Notes: generated by a model from the sequence alone, not told the origin. DNA of 64,000 nt from Rhizobium terrae (GCF_003425685.1 NZ_QJKM01000004.1:248001-312000); one strand, 5' to 3'; shown: positions 35,993-47,184, numbered from the stretch's first letter. A program made the numbers and translations.

Positions 35993-37189
35993 CTAAAAGG
36001 CAACCGCCATCGGAAGGAGCAGGTCCGTAACCGCGCCATACCCCGTCAAGGTCATGGTCATCTGCTTCAGGCGCCGAAGGATGATCCATTTCAGGGGCCT
36101 GACAGCCTGCCAGAGCGCTGTGGAGCGAATCGCCCCCGCCAGACGCTGGCGCGCCAGAAACACCCTGCCCTGCAACGTCACCGGCAGCTGTTTTGCAGTC
36201 AGCCGGAAGGTGGTTTCGCAGCTTTCGAGCTTCCACGGCTCGTCGCCGATGCCGAGATCCAGCCATTCGAACTGATGTTCATGCAGCCAGCGGAGCGTGC
36301 GGTAGTAGAGCACGCCGCCGGGGGAGAACTTCGCCCATTTGCCGGCCTCGAAGGAGAGCATGATCGCATAATAGCGCCTGCCCGCCATCAGCCCCCACAT
36401 GGTCGCGATGATCTCCTCGCCGGACGTCAGGTAGAAGAGTTTCAGCATGCCCTCCCGGGCGAAGACGTGCGTGCCCTCATGGAAGAAGTCGCGCTTGTCC
36501 ACGTCGACATCGAAGCCCGGAACGCGCGTCTGTTCGAACCGCCACTGTTTCTGGCGAAGGAAGGCATCTGTCGCCTCACGCCGCTCGTGTTCTTCGGTCG
36601 CGATCCGGAATTCGAGCGGCGCCACCTTCTCCAGATTGCGGATCTTGCGGAACAGCGTCTTGCGCTGCGGGACTCCGGCCTCGATCTCGGGCCAGGGGCG
36701 ACGCAGGTCGTTGGCATGGCAGGAAATATCGTTCGCCCGGTCGGCGATCAGGCTCAGGGGGTTGGCAAGCCCGTCTATGTCGGACGGCATCTTGGAAAAC
36801 ACGAGCACGTCGAAGGACGGCAGCTTCGAGACGATCGCCAGCCAAAGCCGCTCGACCAGCGTCCGCGACCAGACAATTGTCGTGGGAAACAGGATCGGCG
36901 CATTGTAGTCGGCCGCATTGGCGTCGATGAATTCCAGTACCTTCGCACCATTGCGCATCGTGATGCAGAGCGGGACGAAGAAGACGGGGCGGCCACCTCC
37001 ATCGCGCACCTCCACGAAATGCAGGCTGCGCCGCCCGGATCGCCCGAAGCTGTCGGTCCAGACCTTGAGGAAGATGACGCTCTGGAAAGGATGATAGCGC
37101 GCGCCGTGCTCGCTCGTTGCGCCCCTCGGCCAATCCCGCGAAACGCTGTCGAGTTGGTCGAAAACGGCGATATTGAATACGGGCACCAT
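35993..37189 (-). CDS. FemAB/CelD-type GNAT acyltransferase (Acetyltransf_6)
   Basis: A 398-residue cytosolic protein with the double-GNAT layout of the Acetyltransf_6 family. Landmarks: FLKVWTDSFGR, the middle segment KTLFRKIRNLEKVAPLEF, EGTHVFAREGMLKLFYL, and ATMWGLMAGRRYYAIMLSFEAGKWAKFSPG followed by LDLGIGDEPWKLE. Relatives include CelD/BcsL-type proteins near cellulose and other polysaccharide genes; no such genes are nearby. The ATG at 37189 has AGGA 7 nt upstream; the frame continues upstream without protein-like sequence. Substrate unknown. Confidence 0.8.
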   Translation of the reverse strand: MVPVFNIAVFDQLDSVSRDWPRGATSEHGARYHPFQSVIFLKVWTDSFGRSGRRSLHFVEVRDGGGRPVFFVPLCITMRNGAKVLEFIDANAADYNAPILFPTTIVWSRTLVERLWLAIVSKLPSFDVLVFSKMPSDIDGLANPLSLIADRANDISCHANDLRRPWPEIEAGVPQRKTLFRKIRNLEKVAPLEFRIATEEHERREATDAFLRQKQWRFEQTRVPGFDVDVDKRDFFHEGTHVFAREGMLKLFYLTSGEEIIATMWGLMAGRRYYAIMLSFEAGKWAKFSPGGVLYYRTLRWLHEHQFEWLDLGIGDEPWKLESCETTFRLTAKQLPVTLQGRVFLARQRLAGAIRSTALWQAVRPLKWIILRRLKQMTMTLTGYGAVTDLLLPMAVAF

Positions 37190-37305
37190 CAGCAAGTCCT
37201 GTCGGATTGTCGCAAGAATACCGATAGCAATTTTGGCGCGTAGTTTGAATCCGAAAGCTGATCTATCGTTAATCGCCATCAGATCGCACAGCGGCCGAAA
37301 TGCAA

Positions 37306-37329
37306 AAAAGCCGCCCGGAGGCGGCTTTT
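37306..37329. terminator. Terminator of the Omp25-like gene
   Basis: Perfect 10-bp stem AAAAGCCGCC / GGCGGCTTTT with a 4-nt loop, extended on the minus strand to TTTTTT. It lies 20 nt past the porin-like gene stop. Confidence 0.9.
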
Positions 37330-37349
37330 CCAGAAGTATGGCACTAGGC

Positions 37350-38180
37350 TTACTTGTAGACGATCGGCTGCGGCGGTGGTTCATAGGCCGGCGGCGTGTC
37401 GCAGCCGCCGAACGTGTAGCGCGCGCCGACGCGTGCTTCGTGACTATCGAAGCCTTTGTCGCTGCCCGGGCCGCCGCCGAGATTGTAGCCGAACATGTCG
37501 CCGCCCATGATGTGACGGTAACGATATCCGACATCGGCCTTGAGGTTGCAGGTGATGTCGATCGAAGCGCCTGCCATGAGGGCGTAGGTGAAGCGCCAGC
37601 TCTTCTCGCCGCCGTGCTCGGTCGTGTAGCAGCCGGGCGTATAGGGATCGTCGCAGATCGTGTTGCGCAGCTTGCCCCACTTGACGTAGGTGCCGCCGAT
37701 ACCGCCACCGACATAAGGCGTGAAGTAGCCGTAAGTGCCGAGGTCCACGTAAACGTTCGCCATCAGAGAATAGGCATGCATGTAGGACTTGTCGGTCGAG
37801 GAGCAGGGCAGTGCCGGCGTGCCGCAGAAACCGCTGGTCCCGCCGCGGAAGTCGGACGAGCCCAGGTAATCGAAGGTCAGGTCGGTGCGCAGATAGTTGT
37901 TGACCTGGTAACCGACACCGGCGCCGAGCAGGAAACTGTCCTTCAGCGAGGTGTTCTGGAAATCGGTGACGACGCCGTTGGAGCCCTGGAAATATTCCGC
38001 GCCGCGAATCTTGTTGAAGGAGTAACCGACATCACCGCGCAGATACCAGCCGCTCGCCTCCTGTACCGTCACTTCCGGCGCGTCCTGGATGGGCTCCGGC
38101 TGCGGCTGGTAAAGATCGGCGGAATTGGCGGCGCTCACTGTCAACGACAGTGCAAATACGCTGGCCAGGAACTTTTTCAT
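37350..38180 (-). CDS. Outer-membrane beta-barrel protein, Omp25/Omp31-like
   Basis: A 276-residue protein with a cleavable signal peptide (KKFLASVFALSLTVSAANSA, cut before DLYQPQPEP). The mature N-terminus is Pro-rich, then a small beta-barrel of alternating strands with Gly/Tyr/Arg girdles (GWYLRGDVGYSFNK, LGAGVGYQVNNYLRTDLTFDYLG) and a C-terminal strand EARVGARYTFGG. Four Cys residues in loop segments (FCGTPALPCSS, TICDDPYTPGCYTTE) are unusual for porins and may form disulphides. The tail CDTPPAYEPPPQPIVYK extends past the barrel. Likely an abundant envelope protein; surface function unknown. Confidence 0.88.
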   Translation of the reverse strand: MKKFLASVFALSLTVSAANSADLYQPQPEPIQDAPEVTVQEASGWYLRGDVGYSFNKIRGAEYFQGSNGVVTDFQNTSLKDSFLLGAGVGYQVNNYLRTDLTFDYLGSSDFRGGTSGFCGTPALPCSSTDKSYMHAYSLMANVYVDLGTYGYFTPYVGGGIGGTYVKWGKLRNTICDDPYTPGCYTTEHGGEKSWRFTYALMAGASIDITCNLKADVGYRYRHIMGGDMFGYNLGGGPGSDKGFDSHEARVGARYTFGGCDTPPAYEPPPQPIVYK

Positions 38181-38413
38181 GGCTTCATCTCCAAGCTCGT
38201 ATCGCGTATGGCAGGCAAAGGCGCAGCCAACGGGTTGATCCGCGAAGGATGATGATCGAGAAAGGTTAAGCGCCGCTTAACCATGATTGTTTACCGCACG
38301 TTTTCCCTAATTCAGCCTTGACGGCATGCCGAATGTTGTTTGGCGTGGAGATAAACCCCGGCCGCTCGCAGGTTCCATTGGCAAATGCTTCGATGAAGCT
38401 TAAAGGAGACTGC

Positions 38414-38566
38414 ATGTCCGACAACGTCATCAAATTCAAGCGCCCACCCAAGCCGAAACCGCCGCGGCAGACCCCACCCTGGGTCAAGCGCCTGCTGGTC
38501 GCCCTCGCGGTCGCGGCCTTCTTCGTGGCGGCCTACGTCTATTTTTCGCTGATGGGCGGGGCGTGA
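38414..38566 (+). CDS. Small single-span membrane protein, 50 residues
   Basis: A short protein with a basic, Pro/Lys-rich cytoplasmic N-terminus (FKRPPKPKPPRQTPPW) and one hydrophobic span (LLVALAVAAFFVAAYVYFSL). AAAGGAGACTGC precedes the ATG, giving good support for translation. The frame is open to 38318 but the added residues are not protein-like. It lies between the Omp25-like gene (divergent) and glmM (convergent). Function unknown; similar small proteins are common in Rhizobiaceae. Confidence 0.75.
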   Translation: MSDNVIKFKRPPKPKPPRQTPPWVKRLLVALAVAAFFVAAYVYFSLMGGA

Positions 38567-38627
38567 TCCAAACGAAAAGGCCGGCATGGCTGCCAGCCCG
38601 AATTTCTCCGTCGGCTCACAGCAGAGT

Positions 38628-39980
38628 TCAAGCCGCGGTGCGGACGTTGGCGATGGCGCCGACCAGTCCGTCGACGATACGCTCGATCTGAGCCCGGTCG
38701 TCCCCTTCCGCCATGACGCGAATCAGCGGCTCGGTACCGGACGGACGGATGACGAGGCGGCCCCGGGAGGCAAGTTCGGCTTCGGCGTCTTCGATCGCCT
38801 GCCGCACGATGATGTCTTCGAGCGGCTTGCCGCCCGAAAAACGGACGTTCTTCAGAAGCTGCGGCACAGGCTCGAAGCGGCGGCACACCTCGCTGACCGG
38901 CCGGCCGAGACGTTTGACGCGCGCCAGGATCTGAAGGCCGGCCACGAGCCCGTCGCCGGTCGTGCCGAAATCGGAGAGTACGATATGGCCGGACTGCTCG
39001 CCGCCGACGTTGAAGTCGTGGTTGCGCATGTGCTCGACGACATACCGGTCGCCGACCTTGGTGCGATGCAGGTCGAGCCGCTTGCCGTTGAGAAAGCGTT
39101 CGAGGCCGAGGTTCGACATGACGGTCGCAACGATGCCGCCGCCCCTGAGCTTCTGGTCCTCGGCCCAGCTTTCGGCGATCACCGCCATCAGCTGATCGCC
39201 GTCGACGATCTCGCCGCGCTCGTCGACGATGATCACCCGGTCAGCATCGCCATCGAGCGCGATGCCGATATCGGCACGCACCTCATGCACCTTCTTCTGC
39301 AGGTTGGCAGGACTGGTCGATCCGCAATCGAGATTGATGTTCGTGCCGTTCGGATCGTTGCCGATCGTCACCACTTCTGCGCCGAGTTCCCAGAGGGCCA
39401 GCGGAGCCACCTTGTAGGCGGCGCCATTGGCGCAGTCGATCGCGACGCGCAGGCCATGCAGGGTGACGTCGCGCGGCAGCGTGCGCTTGGCATGCTCGAT
39501 ATAGCGGTAGATATCGCCCTCGACGCGCTTGGCGCGGCCGATATCGGCGGATTTGGCAAGCTGCGCGTGCAGGTCGCTATCCAGCAGATCCTCGATGCGC
39601 ATCTCCAGTTCGTCGGAAAGCTTGTAGCCGTCCGGGCCGAACAGCTTGATGCCGTTATCCTCGTAAGGGTTATGCGAGGCGGAGATCATCACGCCCACAT
39701 CGGCGCGCAGCGAGCGGGTGAGCATGGCAACCGCCGGCGTCGGGATCGGGCCGAGCAGGAAGACGTCGAGACCCGCGGCGGTGAACCCGGCCACCATGGC
39801 GTTTTCCAGCATATAACCGGAGAGGCGGGTATCCTTGCCGATCACGACGCGGTGGCGATGATTGCCGTTGCGGAAAATCGTACCGACCGCAATACCGACG
39901 CGCATCGCCAGATCCGGCGTCATCGGGAAAATGTTGGACTGCCCACGGATGCCATCGGTGCCAAAATAGCGGCGTGTCAT
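38628..39980 (-). CDS. glmM: Phosphoglucosamine mutase
   Basis: Converts glucosamine-6-phosphate to glucosamine-1-phosphate for peptidoglycan and LPS precursors (450 residues). The phosphorylated serine is Ser102 in [12 protein letters not shown], the metal loop is DGDADR, and the C-terminal phosphate-binding loop [15 protein letters not shown] is present. The N-terminus YFGTDGIRG is the family start. It follows ftsH on the same strand with a 355-bp gap that holds a terminator and a repeat, so it probably has its own promoter. Confidence 0.97.
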   Translation of the reverse strand: MTRRYFGTDGIRGQSNIFPMTPDLAMRVGIAVGTIFRNGNHRHRVVIGKDTRLSGYMLENAMVAGFTAAGLDVFLLGPIPTPAVAMLTRSLRADVGVMISASHNPYEDNGIKLFGPDGYKLSDELEMRIEDLLDSDLHAQLAKSADIGRAKRVEGDIYRYIEHAKRTLPRDVTLHGLRVAIDCANGAAYKVAPLALWELGAEVVTIGNDPNGTNINLDCGSTSPANLQKKVHEVRADIGIALDGDADRVIIVDERGEIVDGDQLMAVIAESWAEDQKLRGGGIVATVMSNLGLERFLNGKRLDLHRTKVGDRYVVEHMRNHDFNVGGEQSGHIVLSDFGTTGDGLVAGLQILARVKRLGRPVSEVCRRFEPVPQLLKNVRFSGGKPLEDIIVRQAIEDAEAELASRGRLVIRPSGTEPLIRVMAEGDDRAQIERIVDGLVGAIANVRTAA

Positions 39981-40067
39981 ATAAGCTCCTTCGTCATCGC
40001 GCCCTGCATGGCGCGGTCTTCGCAGGGGTTGGACCTGCGCTGTCTTGGACGGCTACGTCATCGGCCT

Positions 40068-40158
40068 GAAAATCGAGATCGATTTTCGCAAAGCACGACG
40101 CGCAGACTCAAATGTTGGAGCGACTTTTGTGCGTCCGAATGGATACACGGCGCTCCAA
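40068..40158. repeat. Dispersed palindromic intergenic repeat (candidate rhizobial family)
   Basis: It begins with the perfect palindrome GAAAATCGA-GA-TCGATTTTC (40068-40087), continues through GCACGACGCGCAGACTCAAA and ends with a hairpin whose 8-bp outer stem is TTGGAGCG (40115-40122) / CGCTCCAA (40151-40158) and whose inner arm pairs GTGCGTCC with GGATACAC at two mismatches. The layout matches, from memory, a repeat frequent between genes in Rhizobiaceae; copy number cannot be tested from one window. Confidence 0.6.
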
Positions 40159-40282
40159 GCGAACCGGAAGTCTGGCTCATGCCATAATTCTCGGGCGCAA
40201 GCACATAAATTAGCGTCAAAATCGCTTATATCCCGTTACCAGCACCCGCTGGTCGGAAAGCAGGCTCACCTTCTTTCAAACA

Positions 40283-40314
40283 AAAACCGCCGCGGATTGC
40301 GCCACGGCGGTTTT
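40283..40314 (-). terminator. Rho-independent terminator of ftsH
   Basis: Stem AAAACCGCCG / CGGCGGTTTT (10 bp) with a 12-nt loop; on the minus strand the U-rich run TTTTTG follows. It starts 22 nt after the ftsH stop. Confidence 0.82.
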
Positions 40315-40335
40315 CCAACTTGAGAGAAACGCGGC

Positions 40336-42270
<1,935 letters not shown>

Positions 42271-42375
42271 TGAACTCCCCGGACTGTGACGATCAGCTTC
42301 TGACGGCGACCGTCTTGCTTGCCGCATAACATAGGGTTGCGGCAAGGGCTTGCCAAGGCGAACCGGAACCTGCGC

Positions 42376-43923
42376 CTACCTTTTCCGCGTGGAATCCTTA
42401 ACTGGCAGCGGGGGAAAAACGTCGCATCCGACCAAAACCGCAATCTCGGCTGCCAGAATAAGGTCGAACTGCGGCAAAAAGCGGTCGAATGGCGCGAGCA
42501 TCGGCTGGACGCTGATCGGGGCCTCGCGAGCGGTCCCTGCAAGAGAACTTTTCCCCAACCTCTCCCCAGGAAAAAGGGCTTTATCGCCCTGCACGGCACC
42601 TGACGCAAAACCCTGCCGCGCCCTCTCTCCCTCCTTACGCTCAGCTCGGAGAGCGGGCTGAGAGGAGTGGCCCGGCCCCGGCAAGCCGGCAGGCTGGAGG
42701 GAGCCTGAATTGTTCTCTCCGGCGAGAGGGGCAATGTGAGGCGAAAAAGCAGCCTCGTCGATGCAGGGCAGCGCCGCCATCGCCCGCATCGCAATTGCCG
42801 GCAGAACGTCCGCGAACAGGGCGTTTGCCTCTTCCCGATCCGGCGCCGTCGGGCCGACGACGATCTCGGCCACCGCGCGATTGACGATTCGGTAGCGCCC
42901 GTCCCAGACCGCCGCCTCGCCGGCCGTCACGTGCAGCGGCGTCATGCCGCGGTTCTCGCGCATCAGATAAAGCCCCTCGCGGCGCAGGTCGAAGATCACC
43001 CGTCCCGCCGTGATGCGCCCCGGCCGGCCACCGTCGAGGAAAGCCATGACCCGGTCCATGCTGTCGCGGCCGAGCGCATGCGCCCGCCCCCCGAGCACCG
43101 CCGCCAGAAACGACAGGGCATAGCGGCGCACCACCGCGTCTCCCGATAATCCGGCCGGATCGAGATGAGCCAGAACACCGTTGCGGACCGTCGCATGTTG
43201 GCGGATCAGCCGGCCAGCCTCATCGGAAAGCACCGTGCGCCGCTCGGACACATCGAGCCAGACCGTCATGCCGGCAGGATGATCTGGCGAAAGGCGCCCG
43301 CGCACCCGCACCCGCTCGTAGTGGGGGTCGAGATTGCTAGGGTCGTCGATCCAGCCCTCGCCTTGACCTGCGAGGAAGGCCCGGATATCGGCGCGAAACG
43401 TCCGGAGAAAGGGTCTCAGAAGCCAGCGCCTGCGGCCAAGCAGCACCGCTTCCGCCATGCCGGCCAAGCCGAAATTGTCTTCGCCGTCGCGGCGGACGGA
43501 ACGCATGAGGACCGTCTCCGCCTGGTCGTCGCAGGTATGTCCCGTCAGGATGGCGGTCGCGTCGATCTCGTCGGCCACCTCTGTCAGCAGACGATAACGT
43601 GCCTCGCGGGCGGCGGCGGAAATTCCGGTTCGCGGCTTTTCCCCATCCCAGCGGCGGATGAAATGCGGGATGCCGAGCCGCCCGCACAGCGCCGCGACGG
43701 CGCGGGCCTCATCTGCCGATTCCGGTCTCAACGCATGATCGATCGTCGCCGCGAAAAGCGAGAGGCCTGCACCCGGTGGATTGAATGTTGCAAGCGCCAC
43801 GAGCAGCCCGGTGGAATCGCTGCCGCCGGAGACCGCCACCAGCAGCCGCGCCGGCGCCTCGATCCTTTCGATGAGCCGCTGCACCGCGTGTTCGGGCGAA
43901 AGGACGGGAGCGCCGACGGTCAC
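42376..43923 (-). CDS. tilS: tRNA(Ile)-lysidine synthase with a repeat-derived insert
   Basis: Modifies C34 of tRNA-Ile(CAU) to lysidine; essential in most bacteria. The PP-loop AVSGGSDS lies near residue 30, followed by TGHTCDDQAETVLMR and the LLRPFL region. Length is about 515 residues, long for rhizobial TilS, because a Gly/Arg/Ser-rich block (around GSLQPAGLPGPGH to KSSLAGTAREAP) interrupts the C-terminal domain before the conserved FLPQFDLILAAEIAVLVGCDVFPPLPV end. That block coincides with a 177-bp segment with inverted ends. The start is unclear: GTG 43923 avoids overlap with cpoB, ATG 43983 would overlap it by 41 nt. Confidence 0.88.
   Translation of the reverse strand: MTVGAPVLSPEHAVQRLIERIEAPARLLVAVSGGSDSTGLLVALATFNPPGAGLSLFAATIDHALRPESADEARAVAALCGRLGIPHFIRRWDGEKPRTGISAAAREARYRLLTEVADEIDATAILTGHTCDDQAETVLMRSVRRDGEDNFGLAGMAEAVLLGRRRWLLRPFLRTFRADIRAFLAGQGEGWIDDPSNLDPHYERVRVRGRLSPDHPAGMTVWLDVSERRTVLSDEAGRLIRQHATVRNGVLAHLDPAGLSGDAVVRRYALSFLAAVLGGRAHALGRDSMDRVMAFLDGGRPGRITAGRVIFDLRREGLYLMRENRGMTPLHVTAGEAAVWDGRYRIVNRAVAEIVVGPTAPDREEANALFADVLPAIAMRAMAALPCIDEAAFSPHIAPLAGENNSGSLQPAGLPGPGHSSQPALRAERKEGERARQGFASGAVQGDKALFPGERLGKSSLAGTAREAPISVQPMLAPFDRFLPQFDLILAAEIAVLVGCDVFPPLPVKDSTRKR
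42542..42718. repeat. 177-bp segment with terminal inverted repeats, in frame inside tilS
   Basis: Seven-bp inverted ends AGAGAAC (42542-42548) and GTTCTCT (42712-42718) bound a segment whose length is exactly 59 codons. The inside is GC-rich with smaller palindromes (CCGGC/GCCGG near 42676) and CTCTCCCC runs like those of the intergenic element at 13.4 kb. The encoded stretch is low-complexity and absent, as far as I recall, from typical TilS. It looks like a small palindromic element that inserted without breaking the frame. Confidence 0.55.
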
Positions 43924-43942
43924 GGTGAACCGGCCACTGCCG

Positions 43943-44965
43943 TCAGCAGGCCAGGCGCTTCTGCTCGCTGCCCACCTTGGCAAGCACCGCCTTGGGGGCC
44001 GTCGGATAGCGCTTGGTCACTTCCCTGAGCGTCGCGCATGCCGTCTCCGTATTGTCAAGGGCGGCGAGCGACATGCCGAGCTTCAGGAGCATTTCCGGCG
44101 CTTTGGGCGATTTCGAATAGGTCTGGTGGGCGTTGAGGAAAGTCTTGGCCGCCTCGTTGTATTTGCCCTGCGAATACTGCGCCTCACCGAGCCAGAAGCT
44201 CGCGTCGGCAATCTTGGCGCCTTTCGGATAGGCCGCCATGTAGCCGTTGAATTCCTTTTCGGCCAGCGAATAGTCGCCGGCGAGAACATGATTGTAGGCC
44301 GACTGGTAGGCGTCGTTCTCATTGCCGAGGGAGGCTGTCTGCTGCGGATCGGGCCGCGCAGGCGCTGCCGTCCTGCCTGGGACCTGCGGGCCGGTATCGA
44401 CCCCGGGAAGGCCGGATGCATTGTTCGTCGGGTTGCGGGTCGCGCCGCGCGGATTGCCGTTCTGGTCGAGGTCGATCGAACCGAGCGTGGTCGGCGGCGG
44501 GGCGGTCGTCGCGCCCGGCTGACCGGCGCCGGCATTGCCAGGGGATCCGATGATTCTCGCGACATCATCCGCCGGCGGCTGGGCTGGCGCGGAGGGCTGC
44601 GAGGAAGGTGGGCGGTTGGCCGCCACGGCCGGTTTCCCGGCCGTGTCGTCCACTTCGCTTCTCTTCTTCTTTTCCAGGTCCTGGAAACGGAATTCGTTGT
44701 CTTCCTGCGTTTTGCGCATCTGCTCCTGCATCTGGAGCAGCTGATAACTCATTTCCTCGATCCGGCCGTTCAACTGCCGGACCTCTTCCTGGAGCTGCTG
44801 GATACGAACGGCATCATTGCTCTGCGCCAGGATCACCGGCCGTTCGGCCGAGGATTGCGGTGCAGCTGCCTGATTTCCCTGGAAGAGTTTCGGCAGCGAG
44901 AAAGCTTCTGCGGAAGCGCCCGTCGCCATCAGCCCCAGCATCGCTGCCAAGACAAGTTTCTTCAT
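43943..44965 (-). CDS. cpoB: Tol-Pal system coordinator CpoB (YbgF)
   Basis: A 340-residue periplasmic protein with a signal peptide (KKLVLAAMLGLMATGASA). A coiled coil follows (about 55-100: VRIQQLQEEVRQLNGRIEEMSYQLLQMQEQM), then a Pro/Gly/Asn-rich linker, then TPR repeats from about 215 (YQSAYNHVLAGDYSLAEKEFNGYMAAYPKG, EAQYSQGKYNEAAKTFLNAHQTY, MLLKLGMSLAALDNTETACATLREV). In E. coli CpoB links peptidoglycan synthesis to Tol-driven outer-membrane constriction. It lies after pal, separated by a terminator. Confidence 0.93.
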   Translation of the reverse strand: MKKLVLAAMLGLMATGASAEAFSLPKLFQGNQAAAPQSSAERPVILAQSNDAVRIQQLQEEVRQLNGRIEEMSYQLLQMQEQMRKTQEDNEFRFQDLEKKKRSEVDDTAGKPAVAANRPPSSQPSAPAQPPADDVARIIGSPGNAGAGQPGATTAPPPTTLGSIDLDQNGNPRGATRNPTNNASGLPGVDTGPQVPGRTAAPARPDPQQTASLGNENDAYQSAYNHVLAGDYSLAEKEFNGYMAAYPKGAKIADASFWLGEAQYSQGKYNEAAKTFLNAHQTYSKSPKAPEMLLKLGMSLAALDNTETACATLREVTKRYPTAPKAVLAKVGSEQKRLAC

Positions 44966-45092
44966 GAGTGTCCGTCCTGCTCGTTAGTCTTACGCCGGAT
45001 TGGCGCGAGAGGAGATTTTTCCAACTGCCGCCAAAAAGCAACCAAATCGGAATCAAAAATCCCGGAAATCAGGGCTAAACTATGGAAAAAAC

Positions 45093-45120
45093 AAAAAGGC
45101 GGCCTTTCGGCCGCCTTTTT
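45093..45120. terminator. Terminator of pal
   Basis: Perfect 12-bp stem AAAAAGGCGGCC / GGCCGCCTTTTT with a TTTC loop, 31 nt past the pal stop. It is symmetrical and would stop most transcription from tolB-pal before cpoB. Confidence 0.93.
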
Positions 45121-45151
45121 GATGTGTCTGTAACGTTTGCCCGCCGGGCGA

Positions 45152-45685
45152 TCACATGCCGGCGCCGCCGAGAACCGTCACCGCGCGGCGATTCTGCGAC
45201 CAGCAGGAAATGTCGTCGCAGACTGCAACCGGACGTTCCTTGCCGTAGGAAATGGTCTTCATGCGGTTCGCCGGAATGCCGCGCGATGCGAGATATTCCT
45301 TCGTGGCAGCCGCACGGCGGGCGCCGAGCGCCAGGTTGTATTCGCGCGTGCCGCGTTCGTCGGCATGGCCTTCCACGGTGATCGCGTAGTTCGGATAACG
45401 CTGCAGCCACTGGGCCTGGCGATCGAGCGTCTGCTGAGCATCGGCGCGGATCGAGGTCGAATCGGTGTCGAAGAAGATGCGGTCGCCGACATTGACGGTG
45501 AAGTCCTGCTGCGAGCCGGGCGTTGCTGCACCCGCGCCGTTGAGGCCGAGGTCGCCGGCATTGTTCGGCAGGTTCTTCTTGTTGGCGCAGCCGGCGAGAG
45601 CCAGAGCCAGCGTCAAAGCGATGACGGCCGGGTTGCGGGCGAGGGTCTGCATGCGGCTCATTGCCGGGGTATCGGTGCGGCTCAT
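45152..45685 (-). CDS. pal: Peptidoglycan-associated lipoprotein Pal
   Basis: Outer-membrane lipoprotein (177 residues) that binds peptidoglycan and TolB. Signal peptide with lipobox ALAGC, then a short linker and the OmpA-like domain: DRIFFDTDSTSI, then EGHADERGTREYNLALGARRA (peptidoglycan contact with the conserved Asp and Arg), and ISYGKERP. The ATG at 45685 has AAGGAGAGACCGGCT upstream; the frame is open 45 nt further. Unusual for Pal, the Met-rich N-terminus offers other in-frame starts (45661, 45652). Confidence 0.95.
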   Translation of the reverse strand: MSRTDTPAMSRMQTLARNPAVIALTLALALAGCANKKNLPNNAGDLGLNGAGAATPGSQQDFTVNVGDRIFFDTDSTSIRADAQQTLDRQAQWLQRYPNYAITVEGHADERGTREYNLALGARRAAATKEYLASRGIPANRMKTISYGKERPVAVCDDISCWSQNRRAVTVLGGAGM

Positions 45686-45870
45686 AGCCGGTCTCTCCTT
45701 GATCAGTATTTCAGAGTTGCCAGAATTCACGGTTTCCAGACTCTAACCGGGCTCGGTTAACCATGCTCAAAGGGTTATGGTTAACAAATTATTCCCGTGT
45801 CCCTTTTCGTTCATTTTCAGCAGATTGGGGCGGGAAAGAGGCGCAAGCCGCCTCCCTCCCCTTAACCATC

Positions 45871-47184
45871 CTATTCGAGAAGCGGCGACCAGGCCGGGTC
45901 GGAGGCGTAGGACGGCGTCTTGATCTGCAGTTCGTTGTAACCGGTCAGATCGATCGAATAGAGCTGCGGGCCCCCGGAGCCCGCGGCCTGGCGGAAGAAC
46001 ATCAGGACACGCCCGTTCGGCGCCCAGGTCGGACCTTCGTTATGGAAGCCGGAGGTCAGGATGCGTTCGCCCGAACCGTCCGGACGCATGACGCCGATCG
46101 AGAACTTGCCGCCCGACTGCTTGGTGAAGGCGATGAGATCGCCGCGCGGCGACCAGACCGGCGTCGAATAGGAACCGTCGCCGAAGGAAATGCGGGTCTG
46201 ACCCGAACCGTCGGCATTCATCACGTAGATCTGCGGACGGCCGCCGCGGTCGCTTTCGAACGCGATGCGCCCGCCATCCGGCGCATAGGACGGCGACGTA
46301 TCGATCGCCTGGGTCGAGGTGAGCCGCGTCGTGGTACGCGAGCGCAGGTCCATCGTGTAGATGTTGGAATTGCCCTCCTGCTGCAGGCTCATGATGACCT
46401 TCTGGCCATCCGGCGAGAAGCGCGGCGAGAACGTCATGCCCGGAAAATTGCCGACCACCTCGCGTTGCCCGGTTTCGAGCTGCAACAGATAGACGCGCGG
46501 CTGGTTGCCTTCGAACGACATGTAGGTGATTTCCTGCCGGCTCGGCGAGAAGCGCGGCGTGAGCACGATGTCCTTGGTGTTGGTCAGCATGCGGACATTG
46601 AAACCGTCTTGGTCCATGATCGCGAGATTGCGCTGGCGGGCGTTCTTCGGGCCGCTTTCGGAAACGAACACGACGCGGCTGTCGAAATAACCGTTTTCGC
46701 CGGTGATCTGCTTGTAGATCGCGTCGGCGATGATGTGGGCCACACGCCGCCAGTTCTCCGGCTGGGTGAAGAACTGCTGGCCGGTCATCTGTGAGCCCGC
46801 ATAGGTATCCCAGAGACGGAACTCGGCGCGCAGACGCCCGTCGCCCTCACGGGTGACGCGGCCGGTGACCAGCGCCTGGGCGTTGATGACCTTCCAGTCC
46901 TCGAAACGCGGCGTCCGGTTCGGATCGGCAATCTTCTCGATGAAGGCCTGCTTGTTGATCGGCGCGAACAGGCCGGAGCGCTGCAGGTCTGCGGCAATCA
47001 CCTGCGAAATCTGCGGCCCCAACTCGTTGTTGGACAGGAAATCTGTGACCGCAATCGGCAGCGGCTGAACATTACCCTTGTTGATGTTGATCGTGACTTC
47101 GGCGGTGGCCGGGGTGGCAGCAACAAAGGCAGTCAACATGCCCGCGGCCACCATAACGGCGCGGAAAAAAGAGTTCTTGATCAT
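45871..47184 (-). CDS. tolB: Tol-Pal system beta-propeller protein TolB
   Basis: Periplasmic protein (437 residues) with a signal peptide ending TPATAE, an N-terminal domain (about 25-160), then six WD40-like PD40 repeats such as [62 protein letters not shown] and [13 protein letters not shown]. Binds Pal, and TolA. Located between tolA and pal on the same strand, with 84 and 185 bp gaps. Nothing odd. Confidence 0.96.
   Translation of the reverse strand: MIKNSFFRAVMVAAGMLTAFVAATPATAEVTININKGNVQPLPIAVTDFLSNNELGPQISQVIAADLQRSGLFAPINKQAFIEKIADPNRTPRFEDWKVINAQALVTGRVTREGDGRLRAEFRLWDTYAGSQMTGQQFFTQPENWRRVAHIIADAIYKQITGENGYFDSRVVFVSESGPKNARQRNLAIMDQDGFNVRMLTNTKDIVLTPRFSPSRQEITYMSFEGNQPRVYLLQLETGQREVVGNFPGMTFSPRFSPDGQKVIMSLQQEGNSNIYTMDLRSRTTTRLTSTQAIDTSPSYAPDGGRIAFESDRGGRPQIYVMNADGSGQTRISFGDGSYSTPVWSPRGDLIAFTKQSGGKFSIGVMRPDGSGERILTSGFHNEGPTWAPNGRVLMFFRQAAGSGGPQLYSIDLTGYNELQIKTPSYASDPAWSPLLE

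Larger units (their letters stand above)
39981..40335. other. Gene-free interval between ftsH and glmM
   Basis: No credible gene is seen in these 355 bp. The interval holds the ftsH terminator (40283-40314), a palindromic repeat unit (40068-40158) and presumably the glmM promoter, since glmM starts at 39980 after the terminator. The base composition is lower in G+C than the neighbours in parts. Confidence 0.7.

Noticed and set aside
38567..38627. Terminator between the small membrane protein and glmM
   Set aside because: Only short imperfect pairings (around GGCTGCCAGCC) and no T-run; not reported.
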